Part shown: piece by piece, positions 7,216 through 12,764 of the stretch
How positions within the stretch are numbered: position 1 is the first letter of the stretch
Layout: each line of letters starts with the position of its first letter
Origin: Firmicutes bacterium UBA4916
Lineage (GTDB): Bacteria > Bacillota > Clostridia > Tissierellales > Tepidimicrobiaceae
DNA length: 12,764 nucleotides
Assembly: GCA_002398845.1 (NCBI GenBank)
Contig: DHBY01000021.1
Coordinates: forward strand, 1-12,764
Direction: 5' to 3'
Position numbers and translations under genes: made by a program
The notes under the pieces: model-generated
The model's database searches: none
Told to the model about the DNA's origin: nothing
The model's input: only the letters and a program-made list of their open reading frames with translations

Positions 7216-7919
7216 TGATTTTCACCCCTATTTCTTTCTACAACATCCATAAATAACTTTTCTAGATTATCCTTCTTATCTATTTTTCCACTATATCCAA
7301 TGATACCGTTAGATATAATACCTATTTCATCAGCCACTTGTGCAACTTCTGATAGGATATGACTAGATAAAATAACCGTCATACCTTGGGAAGGAAATGA
7401 ACGAATTAGCTCTCTTAACTCCTCAATACCTATGGGGTCTAAACCATTTGTAGGCTCATCAAGGATAAGTAGCTTTGGTTTATTAATAATAGCAATACCA
7501 AGTCCTAATCTTTGTTTCATTCCCATGGAAAAATTTTTGATTTTCTTCTTATCTGCTTTTTTTAAATCTACAATATTTAGGACTTCTTTTGCTCTCGCAT
7601 CGGAGAGTCCATAAAGGGTACAGGCAAGTTTTAAATTTTCAATTGCAGTTAAATTTGGATATATGGCTGGGTTTTCAATTAATGCTCCAATATCCTTTAA
7701 GTCCTTCCTTGACCATGGATGATTTTCAAATAATATCTCTCCAGAGGAAGGTTTCATAATTCCTGTTACCATTTTTAATATAGTAGATTTTCCTGCACCA
7801 TTTGGTCCAAGTAGCCCGAATACGGAATTCTCTCTAATAGATAATGAAACATTATTTACTGCTATTTGATCCTTAAATTTCTTGGTTAAACCCTTTGTTT
7901 CTAAAATATAACCCGACAT
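7212..7919 (-). CDS. Lantibiotic-protection ABC transporter ATP-binding protein (LanF/CprA type)
   Basis: 235-residue nucleotide-binding subunit. Walker A GPNGAGKST is at 38-46, signature NFSMGMKQR at 129-137, Walker B LLILDEP at 150-156 with catalytic Glu155, and switch His187. The Q-loop position carries Glu82 (GALIENP) instead of Gln. This 'E-loop' is a recognised feature of LanF-type ATPases and separates them from BceA-type ones. The ATG has AGGAGG (7926-7931) about 6 bases upstream. It is the first gene of the five-gene cluster, with the promoter and repeat region just upstream. It is expected to energise export of membrane-active peptides by the two permeases encoded next. In Clostridioides difficile the equivalent genes are called cprABC; I leave the symbol blank because orthology cannot be tested here. 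Confidence 0.93.
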   Translation of the reverse strand: MSGYILETKGLTKKFKDQIAVNNVSLSIRENSVFGLLGPNGAGKSTILKMVTGIMKPSSGEILFENHPWSRKDLKDIGALIENPAIYPNLTAIENLKLACTLYGLSDARAKEVLNIVDLKKADKKKIKNFSMGMKQRLGLGIAIINKPKLLILDEPTNGLDPIGIEELRELIRSFPSQGMTVILSSHILSEVAQVADEIGIISNGIIGYSGKIDKKDNLEKLFMDVVERNRGENQ

Positions 7920-7950
7920 ATAATTACCTCCTATATCTCCTTGTATTTAT

Positions 7951-8003
7951 TCTATAATTTAAGTATAAGAGGTAATTATAAGGAATTTATAAGAATTTAT
8001 GAA
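7951..8003 (-). promoter_or_regulatory. LanFEG operon promoter region with phased TATAAG repeats (likely regulator sites)
   Basis: On the plus strand TATAAG occurs at 7964-7969, 7977-7982 and 7988-7993, and a variant TATGAA at 7998-8003. The steps are 13, 11 and 10 bases. The last three copies sit in a nearly tandem unit AATT(T)ATAAG. Direct repeats at about one helical turn are how OmpR-family regulators usually bind next to -35. Two -10 candidates exist on the minus strand: TATACT (7962-7967) and TATAGA (7951-7956). Neither has a good -35, as expected for an activator-dependent promoter. Which one is used cannot be decided by eye. Confidence 0.5.
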
Positions 8004-8035
8004 TAAAAAGCAACTGTTGCAAATCTTAGTTGCTT
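8002..8035 (-). terminator. Minus-strand intrinsic terminator upstream of the LanFEG promoter
   Basis: An 8-base-pair perfect stem, AAGCAACT (8008-8015) with AGTTGCTT (8028-8035), has a 12-base loop and is followed on the minus strand by a T-rich run (CTTTTTATT). A nested palindrome GCAACTGTTGC (8010-8020) offers an alternative fold. No annotated minus-strand gene ends immediately upstream; the nearest is the chr operon, which ends at 9006. It could therefore stop antisense transcripts coming through lysR and shield the LanFEG promoter. Confidence 0.5.
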
Positions 8036-8119
8036 AAAATATTAACTATTTTGTTTTTAATATACCTCATTATCAAGGATATATAGGAAGCTAAATATAT
8101 TAAATTTTGTGCTAAATTA

Positions 8120-8128
8120 TGATAAAAT
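8120..8128 (+). promoter_or_regulatory. Candidate extended -10 promoter of the lysR gene
   Basis: TGA directly followed by TAAAAT (8123-8128) is an extended -10 element about 35 bases upstream of the lysR start. No good -35 is present (TTAAAT at 8100-8105 at best), which extended -10 promoters tolerate. An AT-rich dyad, TTTAATATA and TATATTAAA around 8056-8104, lies upstream and may be incidental. Confidence 0.35.
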
Positions 8129-8165
8129 AGGTGTAACATCAAAACTAGCATATGGGGGATAAGGC

Positions 8166-9032
8166 ATGAATATAAAATTGTTAGAAACTTTTTTAGCTGT
8201 TATAGATCATAAAACAATGTCTGCTGCAGCTGATAAACTTTTCACTACACAACCAAATATTTCGTTAATGATTAAAGATTTAGAGAATTATTATTCAACA
8301 AAATTATTTAATCGTGTCTCTAAAAAACTTTATTTAACCCCTGAAGGGATAAAATTAGAAAAATATGCACGAAAAGTAATCGCTGATTTTGAAGAAATGA
8401 ATAGGGCAATGTTTAACCAAAAAATGATAATTTGTATTGGTAGCAGTGTTACAGTTGGACAATATTTACTAAACGATTATCTTAAAAAATTGAAATCCTC
8501 GATACAGAATGTAAAGTTTGAAGTCGTGATTAACAATACTGCAGAAATCGAAAGGCTAATATTGAATAATAGAATTGATATTGCTATTGTTGAAGGTAAA
8601 ATTAATTCAGAAAATATAATTCAAGTTGAGATTTTAAAGGATGAGTTAATAGCTGTAATTGGTTATAATCATCCTCTTAGTAATAATATAAAAAAATTAT
8701 CAGATTTGGAACTATTACCTTGGATTTCTCGCGAAGAGGGAAGTCATAATAGAAATCAATTTGAAATTGACATGAATGAAAGAAATATTCATCCACAAGT
8801 TGTATTTAAAGCAACAAATTTAGAAACGATTATACAAGCTGTTGAAAATAACTATGGTTTTGCTATTATTTCTAAAATAGCTGCTGAAGAAGCAATAGAA
8901 AAGCAAAGTTTAAAACAATTAAACTTTGCTGATTATAGCTGTCCACGTTCAATAAGATGTATTTATAATAAAAATTATGATGGAGATCCAGTTATGTATC
9001 AGGTCTTAGATTGCATTAATAATAAGTTGTAA
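8166..9032 (+). CDS. LysR-family transcriptional regulator
   Basis: 288 residues, the usual LysR length. The N-terminal winged helix-turn-helix (about 1-60) has the hallmark text MSAAADKLFTTQPNISLMIK (18-37), then LTPEGIKLEKYAR in the linker helix. The effector-binding domain spans about 88-288 and contains the common NHPL segment (173-176 region). The ATG follows GGGGGATAAGGC. The gene is divergent from the LanFEG cluster and converges on the two chromate-type transporter genes, overlapping the second by 27 bases at the stop codons. Genomic pairing of LysR regulators with CHR transporters is common, and two LysR-like dyads lie in front of the chr genes. So it is inferred to regulate chr rather than LanFEG, which has its own two-component system. 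The effector is unknown. Confidence 0.92.
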   Translation: MNIKLLETFLAVIDHKTMSAAADKLFTTQPNISLMIKDLENYYSTKLFNRVSKKLYLTPEGIKLEKYARKVIADFEEMNRAMFNQKMIICIGSSVTVGQYLLNDYLKKLKSSIQNVKFEVVINNTAEIERLILNNRIDIAIVEGKINSENIIQVEILKDELIAVIGYNHPLSNNIKKLSDLELLPWISREEGSHNRNQFEIDMNERNIHPQVVFKATNLETIIQAVENNYGFAIISKIAAEEAIEKQSLKQLNFADYSCPRSIRCIYNKNYDGDPVMYQVLDCINNKL

Positions 9033-9581
9033 AACAGTACCTACTACACCTGTACCTAAAATAATCTTAACTGCACTTATTTTGTATTTTCTAAGAATAA
9101 TAAATCCACATATAAATAGTCCAAATTCTAGCCATCTAAAATCCTTAAGGACTATATTGTTAAAATCAGTATTAAATAATGCAAGAACCAAAATCGAAAC
9201 CCCTGCACTAGCAATTAAGGCTACAACAGCAGGTCTAAGAGCTCCTAGTACGGTTTGAACTCCTGCAAAATTCTTGTATTTGTAATAAAAATAAGCAAGT
9301 GTTAAACAAATTATAAATGAAGGAAGAATACACCCAATGGTACATACTACTGCCCCTAATGTACCATATACCCTTTGTCCAACGAAGGTCGCTGAATTGA
9401 TTGAAATTGGTCCTGGAGTCATCTCAGCAATTGTAATTAAATCTGTAAATTCTGACATGGTTAATAATTTATAATTGTTAACTACCTGTTCTTGAATAAG
9501 TGGAATTGCTGCATAACCGCCACCAACACTGAATAAACCTACGTTTATAAAACTAATGAATAGAGTCCATAGAAGTTCCAT
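9006..9581 (-). CDS. Chromate transporter family protein, half-size CHR subunit (second of pair)
   Basis: 191-residue membrane protein with a single CHR domain. The family motifs FSVGGGYAAIPLIQ (17-30) and EMTPGPISINSATFVG (53-68) are intact, followed by about five hydrophobic segments. Short CHR proteins act as pairs of unlike halves that together equal one long ChrA; the partner is encoded directly upstream. The start codon lies inside the upstream gene (29-base overlap), but it has its own Shine-Dalgarno (AAAGGAG). The 3' end overlaps the end of lysR on the opposite strand. Some members export chromate, but in anaerobes without chromate exposure the true substrate may be another oxyanion; the substrate is not predictable here. 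Confidence 0.9.
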   Translation of the reverse strand: MELLWTLFISFINVGLFSVGGGYAAIPLIQEQVVNNYKLLTMSEFTDLITIAEMTPGPISINSATFVGQRVYGTLGAVVCTIGCILPSFIICLTLAYFYYKYKNFAGVQTVLGALRPAVVALIASAGVSILVLALFNTDFNNIVLKDFRWLEFGLFICGFIILRKYKISAVKIILGTGVVGTVLQLIINAI

Positions 9582-10140
9582 TAATTTTCTCCTTTCTAGA
9601 ATCTAAAAATACTTTAAATAGTCCAATTCCTAGGCAAGAAAATATAATATACATAGCTCCTATACCAAAGAAATAAGTGGCTATAAAGGCAACTACCATA
9701 ACAATCATATAAAGAACATTCTTTGTCTTAATTATGTTCTTTCCTAAATTAACAACCACATCTAAAATTACTGCAGCTACTCCAGCTCTCATTACCTGTA
9801 ATGCAATTGCAACTATCTGATTACTTTTAAATTCATTATAAAAAATTGAAATAAGTGAAATAATAATAAAAGGTGGAATAATTGTACCTAATATGGCAAC
9901 TATACTTCCTAAAATCCCATGGATTCGATATCCTAAAATAACACTTGCATTGACAGGAATGGGACCTGGACTTGATTGTGCAATAGCAGTAATATCCAAC
10001 ATTTCATCTTCTTCTAGCCAATTTAATTCTTCAACAAATTTTTTCTTGTATAAGGAAACAATAACAAAACCGCCACCAAAGGTGCATGCGCTTAAAATGA
10101 AGGTTGAAGTAAAAAGTTTCCACAATTTGTTTTCTTTCAT
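9553..10140 (-). CDS. Chromate transporter family protein, half-size CHR subunit (first of pair)
   Basis: 195-residue membrane protein with one CHR domain: FGGGFVIV (21-28) and the PGP motif region QSSPGPIPVNASVILGYR (55-72) are present. I chose the ATG at 10138-10140 because the Shine-Dalgarno AAAGGAG then lies about 8 bases upstream. The in-frame ATG at 10144-10146 would leave only about 2 bases. The extra two residues do not affect the call. The C-terminal tail after the last helix is charged (DSRKEK) and overlaps the start of the partner gene. The two halves differ clearly in sequence, so this is the usual heteromeric pair rather than a recent duplication. The promoter and LysR-like dyads are at 10165-10235. 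Confidence 0.9.
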   Translation of the reverse strand: MKENKLWKLFTSTFILSACTFGGGFVIVSLYKKKFVEELNWLEEDEMLDITAIAQSSPGPIPVNASVILGYRIHGILGSIVAILGTIIPPFIIISLISIFYNEFKSNQIVAIALQVMRAGVAAVILDVVVNLGKNIIKTKNVLYMIVMVVAFIATYFFGIGAMYIIFSCLGIGLFKVFLDSRKEKINGTSMDSIH

Positions 10141-10164
10141 ATGCATCTCTCCTTTATATGAATA

Positions 10165-10193
10165 AGTTTAGCAACTTATCATTAATATGTAAA
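10165..10193 (-). promoter_or_regulatory. Candidate promoter of the chr operon
   Basis: On the minus strand TTTACA (10188-10193, five of six consensus bases) and TAAACT (10165-10170, four of six) are 17 bases apart. The implied start is near 10158, about 18 bases before the ATG at 10140, leaving just room for the Shine-Dalgarno. The -35 lies inside the 10187-10201 dyad. Confidence 0.5.
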
Positions 10194-10201
10194 ATATACA
10201 T
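10187..10201. promoter_or_regulatory. T-N11-A dyad overlapping the chr -35 (possible LysR activation site)
   Basis: ATGTA-N5-TACAT is a perfect 5-base dyad, 15 bases long, with T and A 11 bases apart as in LysR-family boxes. Its centre (10194) is 29 bases from the centre of the stronger dyad at 10211-10235, about three helical turns. It overlaps the proposed -35 element. Confidence 0.45.
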
Positions 10202-10210
10202 TTGTTATAA

Positions 10211-10235
10211 TATCTATAAAAAAGTCTTATAGATA
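10211..10235. promoter_or_regulatory. Perfect 9-base inverted repeat with T-N11-A core (likely LysR recognition site)
   Basis: TATCTATAA (10211-10219) and TTATAGATA (10227-10235) are perfect complements across a 7-base centre. T10217 and A10229 give the T-N11-A spacing typical of LysR-family sites. With transcription starting near 10158 its centre would be at -65, the classical position of the high-affinity LysR recognition site. No U-tract follows, so it is not a terminator. Confidence 0.55.
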
Positions 10236-10285
10236 ATTTGAAAACAAAGGATTACATCGCCTTTGGCGTATTGAATAGCCCCCTT

Positions 10286-10320
10286 AACAAAAATATCCCC
10301 CAAACTATCAGCCTGAGGGA
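10286..10320 (-). terminator. Intrinsic terminator of the thi operon (minus strand)
   Basis: On the minus strand TCCCTCA (10314-10320) pairs with TGGGGGA (10296-10302), seven pairs including one U-G, around an 11-base loop. It is followed by TATTTTTGTT. It lies about 50 bases after the small ORF at 10370-10543 and about 250 after thiE. It also separates the thi operon from the chr promoter. Confidence 0.65.
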
Positions 10321-10369
10321 ACAAAAACACACTTAAATATTCACTTATATTACTTTAAATCCTTTGATA

Positions 10370-10543
10370 TCAGCCTATTTTCTCTATATTACTCATAGTA
10401 AAATTATGATTACATTTTTTGTAAAAGTTTTGTTTATAATCTGGATAATTTTCAATTAAATCTCCTCTTATATAGGTAAGGTTATTATCTTCCGTTGCTT
10501 TTGCATTAGAATCTGAGTACTGATTCATAACATAAGCTTCCAT
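10370..10543 (-). CDS. Unidentified 57-residue ORF or gene remnant downstream of thiE
   Basis: A frame of 57 codons from ATG (10541-10543) to TGA (10370-10372) encodes a hydrophilic peptide that starts MEAYVMNQYSDSN and ends MSNIEKIG. Its composition (mixed acidic, Asn, Tyr; one Cys) looks like ordinary soluble protein rather than a chance frame. However, no Shine-Dalgarno precedes the ATG, and the frame is closed by TAA only 10 bases further upstream. It follows the thiE stop by about 25 bases and precedes the terminator, so it would be on the thi transcript. I recognise no family. It may be the 3' end of a deleted gene. Confidence 0.3.
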   Translation of the reverse strand: MEAYVMNQYSDSNAKATEDNNLTYIRGDLIENYPDYKQNFYKKCNHNFTMSNIEKIG

Positions 10544-10568
10544 TTCATATAATTAGACGAACTTTTGA

Positions 10569-11201
10569 CTATCTTAGTTCCATTAATTCACTGTTTAGAT
10601 CCTGCGCCGCCGCTTTTATATCTGGCTGTGAGATAATAGCTGATGCCATTGCAAATCCATTGATATCTATACCTTTAAAATTTGGTATTGTAGTCTTATT
10701 GATTCCTCCAATTACCACAATAGGCAGTGGGATATATTTTCTTATCTGAATAAGTTCATCCATAGATGTAAATCTTGCATCTGGTTTCGTATCTGTGGTA
10801 AACATTGCTCCAACCCCAAGATAATCTGCATCGTCTTTGTACGCCCTCACGGCTTCTTCAAAGTTAGATGCAGACACACCAAGAATTTTATTATCTCCTA
10901 TTAACTTTCTCGCAATTCTTGCTGGCATATCACTTTGTCCAATGTGTACACCTGCAGCATCAACTGCCAATGCTATGTCTATTCTGTCATTAATGATTAA
11001 GGGAATCTGATATTTATCTGTAACCTCCTTTATCTTTGTAGCTATTTCAAAGAATTCTAGAGATGTACAATTCTTTTCTCTAAGCTGTACCACTGTACAA
11101 CCACCTAAAATAGCCTGTTCTACGGCAATCTCCAATTTTTCCGTACTCATAATTTCTCTATCTGTTATAAGATAAAGTGTATAATCAATATTTGGTTTCA
11201 T
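10569..11201 (-). CDS. thiE: Thiamine phosphate synthase
   Basis: Couples hydroxymethylpyrimidine diphosphate with hydroxyethylthiazole phosphate to give thiamine phosphate and pyrophosphate; cytoplasmic TIM barrel. 210 residues, normal length. The diphosphate- and Mg-binding motifs are all present: QLREK (39-43), NDR (71-73), GVHIGQSD (84-91), GVSASN (108-113), GAMFTTDTK (131-139) and the phosphate-binding GGI (165-167). The start ATG at 11199-11201 has AGGGGG about 8 bases upstream and lies inside the end of thiM (17-base overlap), so translation is probably coupled. It is the last recognisable gene of the thi operon, followed by a small unknown ORF and a terminator. Confidence 0.95.
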   Translation of the reverse strand: MKPNIDYTLYLITDREIMSTEKLEIAVEQAILGGCTVVQLREKNCTSLEFFEIATKIKEVTDKYQIPLIINDRIDIALAVDAAGVHIGQSDMPARIARKLIGDNKILGVSASNFEEAVRAYKDDADYLGVGAMFTTDTKPDARFTSMDELIQIRKYIPLPIVVIGGINKTTIPNFKGIDINGFAMASAIISQPDIKAAAQDLNSELMELR

Positions 11202-12009
11202 CTATTTTCCCCCTTTCTAAAAAAAATGCGCTGTTCATATTTGATAAAGCATCAATAATATTAATGTGAAAGCTACCTGTTCCCATTTCTCCTGCTTTTT
11301 CAAATGCAATCTCTCCGGAAATTCCCATTGTAGCAATTCCAGCAACCGTAGCTGTATAATAATCCTTTGTTACACCACAGAAACTACCCACAAGAGCAGA
11401 AGTCATACAACCTGTGCCAGTTACTTTAGAAAGAAACTTATCACCATTAGCTATTTTAGCAACTCTAATCCCATCTGAAATGATATCCACCTTTCCTGTA
11501 ATTCCTACAACACAAGAGTATCTATTGGACACTATTTTTGCAATATCCACTGTATTATTTTTTTCATCTACTTTTGCAGTATCAGCTCCCTTTGTAGAAG
11601 CCTTAAACCCTGCTAGAAAGGAAATTTCTGATAAATTCCCACGAATTACATCTATTTTTACTTGTGAGAGAATTTCCTGTACTGTTTTATTTCGTAGTGT
11701 GGAAGCACCTGCACCAACAGGATCTAGAACCACAGGAATATTAAACTCATTAGCTTTTTTACCTGCCATAATCATAGAAGCAATAGTACGTTGGTTTAAG
11801 GTTCCTATGTTAATTACAAGAGCAGAGGATATTGAAACAATTTCCTCTACTTCTGCAGCATCGTCTGCCATAATAGGAGATGCCCCTATTGCCAAAACTG
11901 CATTTGCACAATCATTTACTGTCACATAATTGGTAATGTTGTGAATCAACGGGTTTTTCTTCCTAACTTCACAAAGCAAATCTGTACAAGCATTAATTAA
12001 GTGATTCAT
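11185..12009 (-). CDS. thiM: Hydroxyethylthiazole kinase
   Basis: Phosphorylates salvaged 4-methyl-5-(2-hydroxyethyl)thiazole with ATP; ribokinase-like fold. 274 residues from the ATG at 12007-12009. The substrate loop HNITNYVT (23-30), VLDPVGAGAS (94-103), RGNLSEI (123-129) and the anion-hole motif VTGTGC with catalytic Cys201 are all intact. A TTG 12 bases upstream (12019-12021) would add four residues, but its spacing to AAGG is too short. The C-terminal ~10 residues overlap thiE. The gene begins inside the end of the broken cytX frame (17-base overlap), so its original translational coupling to cytX may be disturbed. Presence of ThiM indicates thiazole salvage; whether de novo thiazole genes exist elsewhere is unknown. 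Confidence 0.95.
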   Translation of the reverse strand: MNHLINACTDLLCEVRKKNPLIHNITNYVTVNDCANAVLAIGASPIMADDAAEVEEIVSISSALVINIGTLNQRTIASMIMAGKKANEFNIPVVLDPVGAGASTLRNKTVQEILSQVKIDVIRGNLSEISFLAGFKASTKGADTAKVDEKNNTVDIAKIVSNRYSCVVGITGKVDIISDGIRVAKIANGDKFLSKVTGTGCMTSALVGSFCGVTKDYYTATVAGIATMGISGEIAFEKAGEMGTGSFHINIIDALSNMNSAFFLERGKIDETKY

Positions 12010-12392
12010 TACTCTTTCCAACCTTTCTTTTATTTATAATGAAACATATAGCACCAATTATCATCATTACAGGAAATGTAATTCCAGTTATGGAATTGTA
12101 ATGCATAAGTAAACGATAAGCCATAAATCCAATAAACCATAAAATCATATTTCCCAAAAGAAATACGAATAGATTCAGCAGAAGAAAGACCACTTTTTGC
12201 CCCAATCAGCCCTGCAGGGAAAAGAATAACTCCTCCGATTATATGCCCTAGAATAATTGCCCAAATACCCTAAATTAATCCCAAAGGGGCAAGTAGGGCC
12301 CCTGTTATAATTTCAGCAATTGATATTGCAGCGCCAAACCATAATAATATTTGACTAAAGGTGGATACCTTTTGATTTTCCTCTTTCATCAT
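11993..12392 (-). pseudogene. cytX: cytX pseudogene (hydroxymethylpyrimidine NCS1-family transporter), stop plus internal deletion
   Basis: CytX imports the thiamine pyrimidine precursor. The 5' end is intact: ATG at 12390-12392 overlaps the thiD stop (ATGA) and has AAGGGGAT upstream. The reading SILLWFGAA-like, then AEIITGALLAPLG, is the typical CytX start (here LLWFGAAISIAEI). A TAG stop interrupts codon 41 (12270-12272). The same frame continues with HIIGGVILFPAGLIGAKSGL to about ISFG near 12155. There the text jumps, with a frame change, to the C-terminal helix ILWFIGFMAYRLL and FPVMMIIGAICFIINK, ending at 11993. About 125 codons remain of a family of roughly 400, so some 800 bases are missing. 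It cannot encode a working transporter. That only the middle is lost suggests an internal deletion rather than general decay. Confidence 0.85.
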
Positions 12393-12764
12393 AAATCCCC
12401 TTCACTTTTCTTAATATTTAAACCATTTTTATATAAATTATAGAAATGATGTGTTGGCCCATTACCTTTACCTATATTTAATGAATGCTCTATTGCTGTT
12501 GTAATATATTTCTTAGCCCGATCTACTGCAGCAGGCATAGTCATACCAAGGGCAAGATTGGAAGCAATAGCTGAAGAGAAAGTACAGCCTGTTCCATGGG
12601 TGTTTTTAGTATTAATTCGTTTGTTTTCAAAATAATAGAACTCTTTACCATCATATAGAATATCCAGTGCATCCCCAATAGCATGACCGCCTTTGACAAG
12701 AACGTTTTTGCACCCCATATCATAAATAAGCTTTGCCGCCGTTTTCATATCTTCTGCATTGTTT
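12389..12764 (-). CDS. thiD: Hydroxymethylpyrimidine/phosphomethylpyrimidine kinase, N-terminus cut by window edge
   Basis: Bifunctional kinase that phosphorylates hydroxymethylpyrimidine twice to the diphosphate used by ThiE. The last 124 residues are visible; family length is about 265, so roughly 140 are beyond the right edge. The segment NVLVKGGHAIGDALDILYDG and the anion-hole motif NTHGTGC with its catalytic Cys, followed by FSSAIASNLALG, identify it as ThiD of the ribokinase-like fold. The gene is read leftward and its TGA overlaps the cytX start codon by four bases (ATGA). It precedes cytX, thiM and thiE in one apparent operon. The operon promoter and any TPP riboswitch would lie to the right of the window. 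Confidence 0.93.
   Translation of the reverse strand, partial: NNAEDMKTAAKLIYDMGCKNVLVKGGHAIGDALDILYDGKEFYYFENKRINTKNTHGTGCTFSSAIASNLALGMTMPAAVDRAKKYITTAIEHSLNIGKGNGPTHHFYNLYKNGLNIKKSEGDL

Noticed and set aside
10258..10268. CGCC-TTT-GGCG mini-hairpin between the thi terminator and the chr operator
   Set aside because: Four base pairs without a U-tract and no repeated copies in the window; not enough to call a REP-like element.
10313..10449. CTGAGGG followed downstream by ATCTGGATAAT on the plus strand, recalling TPP riboswitch consensus pieces near thi genes
   Set aside because: Wrong strand for the thi operon, spacing far too long, CTGAGGG belongs to the terminator stem, and the other conserved riboswitch segments are absent.
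11414..11929. Plus-strand 171-codon frame opposite thiM
   Set aside because: Long but antisense to all conserved ThiM motifs; Ser/Thr/Ile-rich composition typical of a shadow frame; no ribosome site.
1..12764. CRISPR arrays, tRNA/rRNA genes, insertion sequences, phage genes or toxin-antitoxin pairs
   Set aside because: No regularly spaced repeats, no cloverleaf or rRNA-like GC-rich stretches, and no transposase, integrase or toxin motifs were seen on either strand.

Overview
The window is AT-rich DNA with strong purine-rich Shine-Dalgarno sites, short intergenic gaps and intrinsic terminators. Together with its gene families (RsiV-like DUF3298 domain, LanFEG/Cpr-type ABC transporter with its own two-component system, paired short CHR transporters, thiD-cytX-thiM-thiE), this points to a low-GC Firmicute, most likely a Clostridia-class anaerobe. 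No species can be named from the sequence alone.

Layout, left to right. (1) 1-432, minus: the start of an ECF sigma factor that runs off the left edge, preceded by an ECF-type promoter. Divergent from it (670-1263, plus) is a soluble DUF4163/DUF3298 protein ending at a terminator. (2) 1458-3578, minus: an acetyltransferase neighbourhood with two intact GNAT genes, an alpha/beta hydrolase, and a decayed GNAT remnant (2865-3131) that carries an in-frame TGA. (3) 3712-7919, minus: a five-gene cluster, ATPase, MutE-type permease, MutG-type permease, OmpR-type regulator and sensor kinase, packed with overlaps or gaps of at most 10 bases. This is a peptide-antibiotic (lantibiotic/CAMP) sensing and export module without any biosynthetic genes. 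Its promoter region has TATAAG repeats at near-helical spacing. (4) 8166-10140: a plus-strand LysR regulator faces two overlapping minus-strand half-size chromate-family transporters. The chr promoter region has two dyads, both with T-N11-A spacing, at positions that would be about -65 and -36. (5) 10286-12764, minus: the 3' part of a thiamine salvage operon, thiD (partial) - cytX (broken) - thiM - thiE, followed by a small unidentified ORF and a terminator.

How the parts work together. The LanFEG module would detect a membrane-active peptide through the sensor kinase, activate its own promoter through the regulator, and expel the peptide. The thi genes phosphorylate salvaged hydroxymethylpyrimidine and hydroxyethylthiazole and couple them to thiamine phosphate. 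The pyrimidine importer cytX between them is a pseudogene with a stop codon and a large internal deletion. The lysR/chr pair converge and overlap by 27 bases with no terminator visible between them.

I did not find a clearly new multi-gene system. The most interesting signals are regulatory: the LysR-type operator architecture upstream of chr, the possible chr/lysR antisense arrangement, the sigma-factor promoter that decides its start codon, and the repeat array at the LanFEG promoter. Two genes are visibly decaying.
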